12,165 nucleotides of DNA from Pseudomonadota bacterium (GCA_023418355.1 JAEZZU010000241.1:1-12165), one strand, 5' to 3'. Positions 1 through 6,141 are shown, counted from the first letter of the stretch. The notes: generated by a model not told the origin, from the letters alone. Numbers and translations are program-made.

Positions 1-929
1 GGCACTTCGGAAATAGGTTCTTTGTATTTTGATTTGTAGTAACTCTCGTCAATTTCCAAATGTTGAAGAATAGATGTCCGCCATTCCGTTTTGTTGCCGG
101 ATTTGATGTTTTCGTACATTTTGTAAACAAGAAAACAGACACGTGTTTTTTCGCCTTGCTTCAATTTTAATATTTTGTCGCTTGCCTGTAAATTGATTGC
201 CGTGTAAAAATCGGTCTCGGAAAGATTTTCAAAAATGGTGTTATTACAAATTTTGTGGATTTCCGATGCCGTTTTCATATCGAAAAATATTCCTTCAGGC
301 AGGCTGTGAACTGTTTTTGGAATATATTTTTGAACTATTTCGCTTAGTTTTTGGCTCAACGTTAGAATTTTCGGGAAATAATTATCTTGATATTTTTCTG
401 CCGTTTTTTGTACAACTTTCCGTTTTTCATACAAGTCGTTCAGTAGTGCCTTTTCTTTATTATATTTTTCGGTCAATATTTCGTGCTTTTCCCAAAGTCG
501 TTTTTCTTCTTGTTCGGTGTGTTGACGAAAACCGATAGCATCCAATAAGTTATTTATTTCGCTTAACTCTGTCCAATATTTTTGAGTATTGTGTAATTGG
601 TCGCTGATTTGAGTTTCGTATTGATTGGAATATTTTTCGCAAGTTTTTTGAATATTTAGATTTTCAAGTACATTTTTATTTGACAAAATCAAATGGGTAT
701 TATTCTGAATTTCAACCGAAAGACTTTCCGATAAAGTTTTGTGTCGTTCCGGGTCAGTATTCATCGTCAGGTCAATCAGCATTGCTTCAAACGATTGGAT
801 ATTGTCGAATTGAGTGTAAAAATCGGCAACAAATTGTTGTTGAGCAAACTCAATCGAATTTCTGTTTGAAACTTCGGAAATTATAGCATTTAATTGGGTG
901 TATTGGGGAAGTATGTCGGCGATTTGCAT
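1..929 (-). CDS. Coiled-coil-rich protein of unknown function, C-terminus cut off by the window edge
   Basis: An open frame reads leftward without a stop from an ATG at 927-929 to the window edge, giving 309 residues plus two bases. I do not recognise the family. Residues about 85-200 are rich in Glu, Lys, Gln and Leu in heptad-like spacing and probably form a long coiled coil. A more compact segment follows (about 205-305), with a basic, aromatic-rich end around residues 259-304 (GEKTRVCFLVYKMY, then TEWRTSILQHLEI and ESYYKSKYKEP) that could be a small helical DNA-binding fold. There is no signal peptide or membrane segment, so a cytoplasmic location is likely. It starts 20 bp after the stop of the AAA ATPase gene and is probably co-transcribed with it. 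Codon use is AT-rich, like the integrase. It is a real gene by length and context; its function is unknown. Confidence 0.75.
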   Translation of the reverse strand, partial: MQIADILPQYTQLNAIISEVSNRNSIEFAQQQFVADFYTQFDNIQSFEAMLIDLTMNTDPERHKTLSESLSVEIQNNTHLILSNKNVLENLNIQKTCEKYSNQYETQISDQLHNTQKYWTELSEINNLLDAIGFRQHTEQEEKRLWEKHEILTEKYNKEKALLNDLYEKRKVVQKTAEKYQDNYFPKILTLSQKLSEIVQKYIPKTVHSLPEGIFFDMKTASEIHKICNNTIFENLSETDFYTAINLQASDKILKLKQGEKTRVCFLVYKMYENIKSGNKTEWRTSILQHLEIDESYYKSKYKEPISEV

Positions 930-949
930 AAATACTAACTTTTTCCGTG

Positions 950-2224
950 TTATTTGCTTAAAAAATCATCCAAATTCCACGCCGATATATGTTCTATTCC
1001 CTCATTGGTAGGGATTTTATAGTCGTCCATACTCACCACGTATTTATCGAAATTATCTTCAATGAGTTTTAACGAACGGTATTCTCTTTCAATAGTTTTT
1101 TCTTCAGTCAATTGGAGCGTTACTTGCAAATAAAGCCTTTTATCGCCTTTTATAGCAACAAAATCAACTTCCGCATCTTTTATCGTTCCCACGTAAACTT
1201 GAAATCCGGCACGTCGCAAACTCAGATAAACGGCATTTTCCAACAAATAACCAATTCCGTAACCGTACCCGGCGTAAAGATAGTTTCGATAAGCCAAGTC
1301 GTTCAGATAATATTTGCTGTTGCCCGAAATGGTGTCTTTTCCTTTTATATTGTAGCGTTCGGCACGATGAACAAGAAATGAATTTTCTAAATAATTGATG
1401 TAAGACGACAAGGTTTCGTAGTTTGTTTTCCGCTTTTTAGATGCAAAGAAGTTGATGATATTTGTTATCGAAATAAGGCTTGATGCAGTATTGACTAAAT
1501 AAACAAATAAATCATCTAATAGCTTCACATCTTTGACGTTATAACGTGCAACAATGTCGCGCAACATAACAGTATCTTTGATGGATGACACGTAATTTTG
1601 CTTCATTTCATCGTTGGGCAGATTGAAAAGTTCGGGCAAAGCACCGCTTTGAAGGAATTTTCTGTAACTTTCGCTACTAATTTCCAGTCCTGAAATTCCA
1701 CAGAATTCGGGAAAACTAAACGGGAAAATCTCAAATTCAACGTATCTACCCGATAAAAGTGTTGCTAATTCACCGGACAAAAGATTAGAGTTGGAACCGC
1801 TGATAAACAGCTCGCTCGGTTCTGCAAAGTCCTGTGAATGTGAGTTTACGAATCGTTCCCACTCGTCGATATACTGTATTTCGTCAATAAAAATATAGAC
1901 TTTCCCGATTGGCTTTAATGCTTTTCGATAGGCTTTATAAAGTTCCTCTAACTCAACTGCACTTCGCAAAGTAGCCAATTCCATATACTCTTTGTTGATG
2001 TAAAGTATATTTTCGCTCTTTACACCCTCTGATATTAGCTTTGATGCGATTTGACGCAGAATATAACTTTTACCCGCACGGCGCTGACCAACAAGTACTT
2101 TTACTAACTTATTGCCCACATACTGACCAATTTTGTCCGTGTAAGATGTACGGGGATATCCCAAATCTATCGGGTTACTATCCCAAAAATTGTACTTCCT
2201 TATTGAATTAATTATTTCAATCAT
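950..2224 (-). CDS. AAA ATPase with C-terminal DUF4143 (PD-(D/E)XK-like) domain
   Basis: This 424-residue protein belongs to the ATP-binding/DUF4143 family common in Bacteroidota and archaea, whose cellular role is poorly defined. The Walker A motif GQRRAGKS is at residues 46-53, Walker B VYIFIDE at 109-115, and a sensor-like FISGSNSNLL at 140-149. The C-terminal part (about 190-424) is the DUF4143 region and ends in a restriction-endonuclease-like fold. There the acidic residue D354 (in AEVDFVAIK) is kept, but the usual E-x-K is replaced by Q367-V368-T369, so nuclease activity is doubtful. The start at 2224 gives the N-terminus expected for the subfamily (IRKYNFWDSN before the P-loop). It lies 79 bp after the integrase gene and has its own promoter; the unknown coiled-coil gene follows 20 bp later. 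Family assignment is firm; a defence or regulatory role would be speculation. Confidence 0.9.
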   Translation of the reverse strand: MIEIINSIRKYNFWDSNPIDLGYPRTSYTDKIGQYVGNKLVKVLVGQRRAGKSYILRQIASKLISEGVKSENILYINKEYMELATLRSAVELEELYKAYRKALKPIGKVYIFIDEIQYIDEWERFVNSHSQDFAEPSELFISGSNSNLLSGELATLLSGRYVEFEIFPFSFPEFCGISGLEISSESYRKFLQSGALPELFNLPNDEMKQNYVSSIKDTVMLRDIVARYNVKDVKLLDDLFVYLVNTASSLISITNIINFFASKKRKTNYETLSSYINYLENSFLVHRAERYNIKGKDTISGNSKYYLNDLAYRNYLYAGYGYGIGYLLENAVYLSLRRAGFQVYVGTIKDAEVDFVAIKGDKRLYLQVTLQLTEEKTIEREYRSLKLIEDNFDKYVVSMDDYKIPTNEGIEHISAWNLDDFLSK

Positions 2225-2237
2225 ACTTGAAAATTTT
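2222..2237. repeat. Direct repeat copy A, overlapping the AAA ATPase start codon
   Basis: The plus-strand sequence CATACTTGAAAATTTT recurs at 2261-2276 as CACACTTGAAAATTTT (15 of 16 identical), 39 bp apart centre to centre. This copy covers the start codon and ribosome-binding region of the ATPase gene. The pair brackets the -7 box at 2241-2248, which suggests operator sites for a dimeric or oligomeric repressor. The repeats are seen directly; their function is inferred. Confidence 0.6.
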
Positions 2238-2240
2238 TAG

Positions 2241-2248
2241 CAAATGTA
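2241..2248 (-). promoter_or_regulatory. Promoter -7 box of the AAA ATPase / coiled-coil gene pair
   Basis: The minus strand reads TACATTTG, an exact match to the Bacteroidota -7 consensus TAnnTTTG, 16 bp before the ATPase start codon. No clear -33 TTTG lies 19-21 nt upstream; that zone is instead occupied by direct repeat copy B. Transcription would start around 2234, leaving a leader of about ten nucleotides. Confidence 0.55.
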
Positions 2249-2260
2249 GGAATTTTAAAA

Positions 2261-2276
2261 CACACTTGAAAATTTT
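2261..2276. repeat. Direct repeat copy B, upstream of the AAA ATPase -7 box
   Basis: Second copy of the 16-bp repeat described at 2222-2237. It lies in the position of the weak -33 element of the ATPase promoter, so a protein bound here could either block or replace -33 recognition. It sits in the 79-bp gap between the integrase stop and the ATPase start. Confidence 0.6.
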
Positions 2277-2303
2277 GACCGGCTTTTTCTTCAAATAATC
2301 TCT

Positions 2304-3593
2304 CTACAACTGATTAAACTTACTCATTGCACTGGCTTTAATATCGTCGGCAATGTCGATATAAGGTTTCATAGCCTTATAATCGCTGTGTCCCGTCCAT
2401 TTCATAACTACGTTTGCCGGAATGCCGAGGGAGAGAGCGTTGCAAATGAATGTGCGACGAGCGTCGTGGGTGCTTAGCACGGCATATTTGGGCAAAATAG
2501 TTTCAATGCGTTCGTTTCCTTTGTAGTGTGTTTGATGCACCGGATTATCAAGCCCTGCCAGTTCAGCCAAATCTTTCAAATAACTGTTCATTTTTTGGTT
2601 GGATATTACGGGAAATACTTTTCCGTTCTCAAAATGAAAATCCTTGTATTTATCGTATATGGCTTTGCTTTTATCGTTAAATTCGATGACAATCCTGTCG
2701 TTGGTTTTCACGGTTACAATATCAATATACGAGCCTTTTATATGCGAATGACATAAGTTATACACATCGGAATAACGTAAACTTGTGTAACAGCAGAACA
2801 AAAACACATCACGCACCTTTTCTAAATACTTTTTGTCTTCGGGGATTTCAAAATCGGTCAGTTGTTTTAACTCTTGGGCGTCTAAAAACACCACTGTTTT
2901 TTGCGCGGTTTTCAGTTTTGGTTTGAAATCCATAAACGCATTATCCACTGTCAAGTTCTTTGATGCAGACCAGCGAAGTACCCATTTCAATAAGCCTATT
3001 TGTTTGTCGATGGTTGAGTTTTTGAGGTCTTGCTTGTGAAGCATATCAGCAAAAGCGGAAAGTCCCTTCTCTGAGAAATCATCCATTGTTGGCTCGGGAT
3101 TCCATCTTTCAATGTGCTTTTTTAAGGCATTGAATTTTTGCAATGTTCCTTTTGCCCAATTGTTTCTTTTGCTGTTTTCTGAAACAAACTCGTTGAACAC
3201 CTTCCAAAACGACAATACTTTTTCTTCTTGAATGGTGTCATCTGTGGCAATATCTTTTTTAATGGCAAGATTAAATGCTTCTCGCAACTCAGCCGTTGTT
3301 GGCATTTCCTCTTTCACTTCAAATTCTTTGAATATCTTCTGAATTTCGGCAAAATACGCTAACAAATCCGCATTGATTTCGGATGCAGACTGTTTGAGTT
3401 TATTCGTACATCCGTTTTTCACACGTTGTTTTTCCAAATCCCACTTTGCCACATCAATCCTATAACCTGTGGTAAATTCCACTCGTTGATTGTTGTAAAC
3501 AACCCTCATTCTGATGGGCACATTCTCTACAATCGGTTTTCCATTTTTCTTTCTGCTCTCTAATGCAAAGATGATATTTCTCTTGATATTCAT
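2304..3593 (-). CDS. Tyrosine recombinase / site-specific integrase of Bacteroidota type
   Basis: This 429-residue protein integrates and excises the element by site-specific recombination. Residues 1-90 form the arm-type DNA-binding region, starting with the MNIKRNIIFALESRKKNGK strand typical of the family. Residues about 125-225 form the core-binding SAM-like domain, and 235-429 the catalytic domain. All six catalytic positions are visible: R273 (in TSLRYSD), K296 (TVKTND), H376 and R379 (THDARR), H402 (GHSDYK) and the nucleophile Y411 (KPYID). Length and motif order are normal and there is no sign of decay, so the enzyme should be active. It is the gene nearest the proposed attachment site at 3747-3762 and is transcribed away from it. 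Its promoter overlaps a tandem 12-bp repeat. Assignment is secure; the target tRNA is inferred. Confidence 0.95.
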   Translation of the reverse strand: MNIKRNIIFALESRKKNGKPIVENVPIRMRVVYNNQRVEFTTGYRIDVAKWDLEKQRVKNGCTNKLKQSASEINADLLAYFAEIQKIFKEFEVKEEMPTTAELREAFNLAIKKDIATDDTIQEEKVLSFWKVFNEFVSENSKRNNWAKGTLQKFNALKKHIERWNPEPTMDDFSEKGLSAFADMLHKQDLKNSTIDKQIGLLKWVLRWSASKNLTVDNAFMDFKPKLKTAQKTVVFLDAQELKQLTDFEIPEDKKYLEKVRDVFLFCCYTSLRYSDVYNLCHSHIKGSYIDIVTVKTNDRIVIEFNDKSKAIYDKYKDFHFENGKVFPVISNQKMNSYLKDLAELAGLDNPVHQTHYKGNERIETILPKYAVLSTHDARRTFICNALSLGIPANVVMKWTGHSDYKAMKPYIDIADDIKASAMSKFNQL

Positions 3594-3608
3594 GCTATTT
3601 AGCCTTTA

Positions 3609-3632
3609 AAATATACACCCAAATTTACACCC
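3609..3632. repeat. Tandem 12-bp repeat over the integrase promoter
   Basis: On the plus strand AAATATACACCC is followed directly by AAATTTACACCC (11 of 12 identical). One unit contains almost all of the -7 box and the other covers the probable transcription start. This placement suggests an operator for integrase autoregulation or an excisionase or integrase-arm binding site. Confidence 0.55.
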
Positions 3633-3650
3633 ATTTTTTGTCATAGCAAA
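3620..3650 (-). promoter_or_regulatory. Integrase promoter
   Basis: On the minus strand TTTG (3647-3650) is followed after 19 nt by TAAATTTG (3620-3627), a full match to the Bacteroidota -33/-7 consensus with the preferred spacing. Transcription would begin near 3613, about 20 nt before the integrase ATG. Confidence 0.7.
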
Positions 3651-3651
3651 G

Positions 3652-3732
3652 GATATTTAGAGATATTTTATGAAAAATATTTCCATATAAATAGTTGGTA
3701 TATAGATATTTGACATTTTATGGTATTTTATG
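3652..3732. repeat. Short direct repeats between integrase promoter and attachment site (candidate integrase arm sites)
   Basis: The octamer ATTTTATG occurs three times on the plus strand (3665-3672, 3715-3722, 3725-3732), and GATATTT three times (3652-3658, 3662-3668, 3705-3711). They lie within about 100 bp of the proposed crossover at 3747, where tyrosine integrases of this type place arm-type or excisionase sites. AT-richness raises the chance of coincidental repeats, so the functional reading is tentative. Confidence 0.4.
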
Positions 3733-3746
3733 ATAGTAATGTGATT

Positions 3747-3762
3747 AGTCCCGTCCATACCG
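3747..3762 (+). other. Candidate attachment site: duplicated 3' end of a tRNA gene
   Basis: The 16 nt AGTCCCGTCCATACCG fit tRNA positions 58-73: A58-N-T60-C61, T-stem CCCGT, acceptor strand CCATACC and discriminator G73. The T-loop positions before A58 do not match a tRNA, as expected if identity ends at the crossover. The segment is followed by CAG and then, after a few bases, by a strong terminator. The intact tRNA would begin GGTATGG. G73 would suit a tRNA-Ser or an Asn/Asp-type tRNA, but the identity cannot be fixed here. It is inferred to be the element-chromosome junction next to the integrase. Confidence 0.45.
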
Positions 3763-3770
3763 CAGATTTA

Positions 3771-3808
3771 AAACCTAATAAGCTTGTTAAAAGCTTGTTG
3801 GGTTTTTT
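3771..3808 (+). terminator. Rho-independent terminator downstream of the tRNA 3' fragment
   Basis: A 15-bp stem pairs 3771-3785 with 3791-3805 (13 Watson-Crick pairs and two G-U), with loop GTTAA and a run of six T at 3803-3808. It points rightward although no gene now reads into it from the left, because the integrase is transcribed the other way. It is best explained as the native terminator of the interrupted tRNA locus. Confidence 0.8.
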
Positions 3809-3871
3809 ATTTTTGGTATTTATTTGTGCCACATTTGGAATCAACGGATCAACGGGGATCAACCCTAAAAG

Positions 3872-3902
3872 TTGTGGAGGGATTTTAAAACCTTTACCTT
3901 TG
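3872..3902 (+). promoter_or_regulatory. Promoter inside the IS remnant
   Basis: TTG at 3872-3874, a 20-nt spacer and TACCTTTG at 3895-3902 match the Bacteroidota -33/-7 consensus fully. The -7 box ends only 5 bp before the ATG of the truncated ORF. If active, it would send transcripts rightward, antisense to the tRNA-Phe terminator region and tRNA. Confidence 0.6.
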
Positions 3903-3907
3903 TATCC

Positions 3908-4009
3908 ATGAAGACAGGATACGAGTTATTGTTGCCCCAGGGCATGACAGATTACTTTGAGGTAGTAGAGGTTGAAGAGACAGACAAGACAATTATTTTA
4001 TATTTGTAA
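3908..4009 (+). pseudogene. Truncated N-terminus of an ISAon1-like transposase-associated ORF
   Basis: ATG at 3908 opens a 33-codon frame encoding MKTGYELLLPQGMTDYFEVV and then a short acidic tail ending in TIILYL before TAA (4007-4009). The pattern of LLLPxG, DYFxVV and a hydrophobic strand is what I recall from the small N-terminal protein of ISAon1-type elements in Bacteroidota. Related proteins continue with an E-E-K-N segment. Here the next codons would be stop, Glu, Lys, which suggests a GAA to TAA nonsense change before the internal deletion. The remainder, including the DDE transposase, is gone. The sequence is not expected to encode a working protein. The remnant is seen directly; the family link is from memory and moderate. 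Confidence 0.5.
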
Positions 4010-4084
4010 GAGAAGGGCTGATCCCATATTTGTACCTAGTCCACAAGGTGTTGGGTTGCTCTGTTATTTGCTTATGGAAATTAT

Positions 4085-4126
4085 AAAAAACAAAAACACC
4101 TGAATATCAAATATTCAAGTGTTTTT
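4085..4126 (-). terminator. Rho-independent terminator of tRNA-Phe
   Basis: Arms 4092-4107 and 4111-4126 pair over 16 bp with one G-T mismatch, around a 3-nt loop. Leftward, the stem is followed by a T-rich stretch (AAAAAAC on the plus strand, 4085-4091). It begins 5 bp past the tRNA 3' end. T residues on the other side (4122-4127) mean it could also stop rightward transcripts from the IS remnant. Confidence 0.85.
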
Positions 4127-4131
4127 TAAAG

Positions 4132-4204
<73 letters not shown>

Positions 4205-4226
4205 ATCGCTTTTTTAATTGCGACTG

Positions 4227-4234
4227 CAAAGATA
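4227..4234 (-). promoter_or_regulatory. Promoter -7 box of tRNA-Phe
   Basis: The minus strand reads TATCTTTG, an exact TAnnTTTG match, 22 bp upstream of the tRNA 5' end. The -33 zone is a plain T-rich run without a clear TTTG at the right distance, so the call rests on the -7 box and position. It would let the tRNA be expressed independently of the thiL operon. Confidence 0.55.
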
Positions 4235-4291
4235 AAAGGATTTTTTACAAATAAAAAATTTTTGGAACAAAAATATGCGGAAATTATCCGG

Positions 4292-5317
4292 TTATTTTCC
4301 AATTGGATTCCATCCCTGCGCTTTCAATTCCATTTCCTGTCCATCGCGGGTAACCAGGTAGCACCCTTCTTCGGGTTTAGTGATGTGGCCCACAAGATGT
4401 ACGCCCGGCAGGGCAGACACTTTCTCGTGAAGAGACAAGGGAACGGTAAAAAGCAATTCATAGTCTTCGCCGCCGTTTAACGCAACGGTTGTGACATTCA
4501 TATGGAATGTTTCTGCCATTACGGCGGTTTGGTAATCGATAGGTAGCCGTTCCTCGAAAATACGGCAACCCGTGTTGCTTTGCTTACAGATGTGGAGGAG
4601 GTCTGACGATAATCCATCCGAGATATCAATCATTGCCGTGGGGACTATTTCCTGTCCGGACAGGAACTGAACAATGTCTTTCCGGGCTTCCGGCTTGAGC
4701 TGGCGTTCAAGGATATATTCTTTCCCCGAAAAATCAGGTTGAAAATCCGCTTTTCCTCCGAAAACCGCCTTTTCACGTTCCAACAATTGCAGGCCCATGT
4801 ATGCCGCACCGAGGTCGCCCGAAACAAATATCAGGTCGGTATCTTTGGCTCCGTTTCGGTATACGATTTTTTCTTCATCAGCTGTGCCGACACAGGTTAT
4901 GGAAATAGAAAACCCGGTTAGCGATGATGTCGTGTCGCCTCCTACGAGATCAACACCGTAAATTTCACATGCAAGTAATACCCCGGCGTAGAAAGTTTCC
5001 AGATCTTCAACCGAAAACCGTTGAGAGATACCCAATGAAACCGTTATTTGCTGTGGTTTTCCGTTCATCGCATAAATGTCGGAAAAGTTGACAACTGCCG
5101 ATTTATATCCCAAGTGTTTCAACGGAACGTAAGTCAGGTCGAAATGAATACCTTCCAGCAATAAATCGGTGGTGACAAGCGTCCGTTTGTCCGAGTTGTC
5201 TATAACAGCAGCATCGTCTCCCACTCCTTTTTTTGTTGTGGGTTGCGTGAGTATTATATTTTTGGTGAGGTGGTCTATTAATCCAAACTCTCCTAAGGTG
5301 GAAATTTCTGTACGCAT
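4292..5317 (-). CDS. thiL: Thiamine-monophosphate kinase
   Basis: ThiL phosphorylates thiamine monophosphate with ATP to thiamine diphosphate, the active cofactor, in the cytoplasm. The 341-residue protein has the usual length and the PurM/ThiL-superfamily metal- and nucleotide-binding motifs in order: GDDAAV (33-38), TTDLLLEGIHF (49-59), NFSDIYAMNG (77-86), GGDTTSS (126-132), DISDGLSSDL (231-240) and GGEDYELLF (282-290). The ATG at 5317 is 11 bp after the stop of the purine nucleoside phosphorylase gene, so it is the last gene of the operon. An imperfect inverted repeat overlaps the stop codon (4279-4300), but it is not a convincing terminator. No TPP riboswitch is seen upstream, as expected for an internal operon position. 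Identification is secure. Confidence 0.95.
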   Translation of the reverse strand: MRTEISTLGEFGLIDHLTKNIILTQPTTKKGVGDDAAVIDNSDKRTLVTTDLLLEGIHFDLTYVPLKHLGYKSAVVNFSDIYAMNGKPQQITVSLGISQRFSVEDLETFYAGVLLACEIYGVDLVGGDTTSSLTGFSISITCVGTADEEKIVYRNGAKDTDLIFVSGDLGAAYMGLQLLEREKAVFGGKADFQPDFSGKEYILERQLKPEARKDIVQFLSGQEIVPTAMIDISDGLSSDLLHICKQSNTGCRIFEERLPIDYQTAVMAETFHMNVTTVALNGGEDYELLFTVPLSLHEKVSALPGVHLVGHITKPEEGCYLVTRDGQEMELKAQGWNPIGK

Positions 5318-5328
5318 AAATTAACTGC

Positions 5329-6141
5329 TTACATTCTTTCCACAATTGCCCGCATAATTTCTGCCATTTTGGGCTGAGCAATTTTTGCAGCTTCCTGTAC
5401 CTCTTCGTGTGAAACTTCCACAATTTTTCCGACTACACCTAGGTCAGTAATGATGGAAAAAGCCAATACTTTCATTTTGGCGTGGTTGGCAACGATAACT
5501 TCGGGGACGGTGGACATGCCTACGGCATCACCGCCGATAACGCGGAAGAAATGATATTCTGCAGGCGTTTCAAACGTCGGGCCGGATACGCCTACGTACA
5601 CACCGTGCTGTAACTTGATGTTTTTCTCTTTGGCAATTTCCATCGCCATTAACCGGAGTTCTTTGTTGTAGGCTTCGCTCATATCGGGAAATCTTGTTCC
5701 CAGTTCGTTGTAGTTCTTGCCGTGAAGCGGATGCTCGGGAAACATGTTAATATGATCTTCAATGAGCATGATGTCGCCCACGTCGAAGCTCGGATTCATT
5801 CCGCCGGCAGCGTTTGATACGAAAAGATATTCAACACCCAAAGCCTTGAAAACACGGATGGGAAAAGTTACCTGTTTCATGTTGTATCCTTCGTAAAAGT
5901 GAAAACGCCCTTGCATGGCCAGTACTCTTTTACTGCCGAGTGTTCCGATGATGAGTTTTCCGCTATGACCCTCCACGGTCGAAACCGGGAAGTTGGGGAT
6001 TTCGGTGTAAGGAATTTCAGTTTTATCATTAATCTCCCGGGCTAGTTCTCCCAGTCCGGTTCCTAAAATGATAGCGGTATTGGGAACATCACCGATTCTA
6101 TTTTTTAGATAATCGGCTGTTTGATTGATAGCTTCTAACAT
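5329..6141 (-). CDS. punA: Purine-nucleoside phosphorylase, trimeric (PNP-I/MTAP) family
   Basis: The enzyme cleaves purine nucleosides with phosphate to free base and (deoxy)ribose-1-phosphate for purine salvage. The 270-residue length fits the homotrimeric class. Visible elements are the phosphate loop GTGLG (27-31), GHSG with H59 (58-61), R79 and H81 in GRFHFYEG, VSNAAGG (108-114), E191 in GPTFETPAEY, M209 in VGMST, and H245 in VSHEEV, the position that contacts the ribose 5'-OH. The residue aligned with human Asn243 is D233 (SIITDLG). In human PNP this position discriminates 6-oxo from 6-amino purines, so substrate range should not be assumed to be only inosine and guanosine. The start at 6141 lies 44 bp inside the lpxK gene; thiL follows after 11 bp. 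The family is certain; the symbol is by analogy. Confidence 0.9.
   Translation of the reverse strand: MLEAINQTADYLKNRIGDVPNTAIILGTGLGELAREINDKTEIPYTEIPNFPVSTVEGHSGKLIIGTLGSKRVLAMQGRFHFYEGYNMKQVTFPIRVFKALGVEYLFVSNAAGGMNPSFDVGDIMLIEDHINMFPEHPLHGKNYNELGTRFPDMSEAYNKELRLMAMEIAKEKNIKLQHGVYVGVSGPTFETPAEYHFFRVIGGDAVGMSTVPEVIVANHAKMKVLAFSIITDLGVVGKIVEVSHEEVQEAAKIAQPKMAEIMRAIVERM

Larger units (their letters stand above)
1..3762. mobile_element. Right end of an integrated element (tRNA-targeting, tyrosine-integrase type), truncated by the window
   Basis: This stretch is visibly more AT-rich than the genes from 4292 onward and carries three leftward genes: integrase, AAA ATPase and a coiled-coil protein. 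The proposed right boundary is a tRNA 3'-end fragment at 3747-3762, followed by a terminator that would have been the native one of the target tRNA. The integrase is the gene closest to this end, as is usual for such elements. No conjugation, relaxase or phage structural gene is visible, so it could be a genomic island, a mobilizable element or an integrative conjugative element. The left end and the intact tRNA lie outside the window. The boundary is inferred; the integrase itself is certain. Confidence 0.6.
3855..4025 (+). mobile_element. Internally deleted insertion sequence (171 bp) with both terminal inverted repeats, probably ISAon1-type
   Basis: The left end GGGATCAACCCT (3855-3866) and the inverted right end AGGGCTGATCCC (4014-4025; reverse complement GGGATCAGCCCT) match at 11 of 12 positions. 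Between them lie a promoter and the first codons of a transposase-associated ORF; everything after about codon 36 is deleted, so the right repeat abuts the ORF start. No target-site duplication is evident. Just outside the left repeat is a tandem octamer (ATCAACGG at 3840-3847 and 3848-3855). The structure resembles a MITE that could be moved by a full-length relative. Family naming rests on the look of the short peptide only. Confidence 0.6.

Noticed and set aside
197..538. Plus-strand open frame of 113 codons
   Set aside because: It is antisense to the leftward coiled-coil gene (1-929), whose frame is open throughout with plausible composition. The plus-strand product is Phe/Cys-rich and looks like no protein family.
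3720..3911. Plus-strand open frame of 63 codons
   Set aside because: It runs through the tRNA 3' fragment, the terminator hairpin and the left end of the IS remnant, so it cannot be a real gene.
4279..4300. Inverted repeat overlapping the thiL stop codon as an operon terminator
   Set aside because: The stem has two mismatches in eleven pairs, is AT-rich, leaves no loop, and is not followed directly by a T-run.
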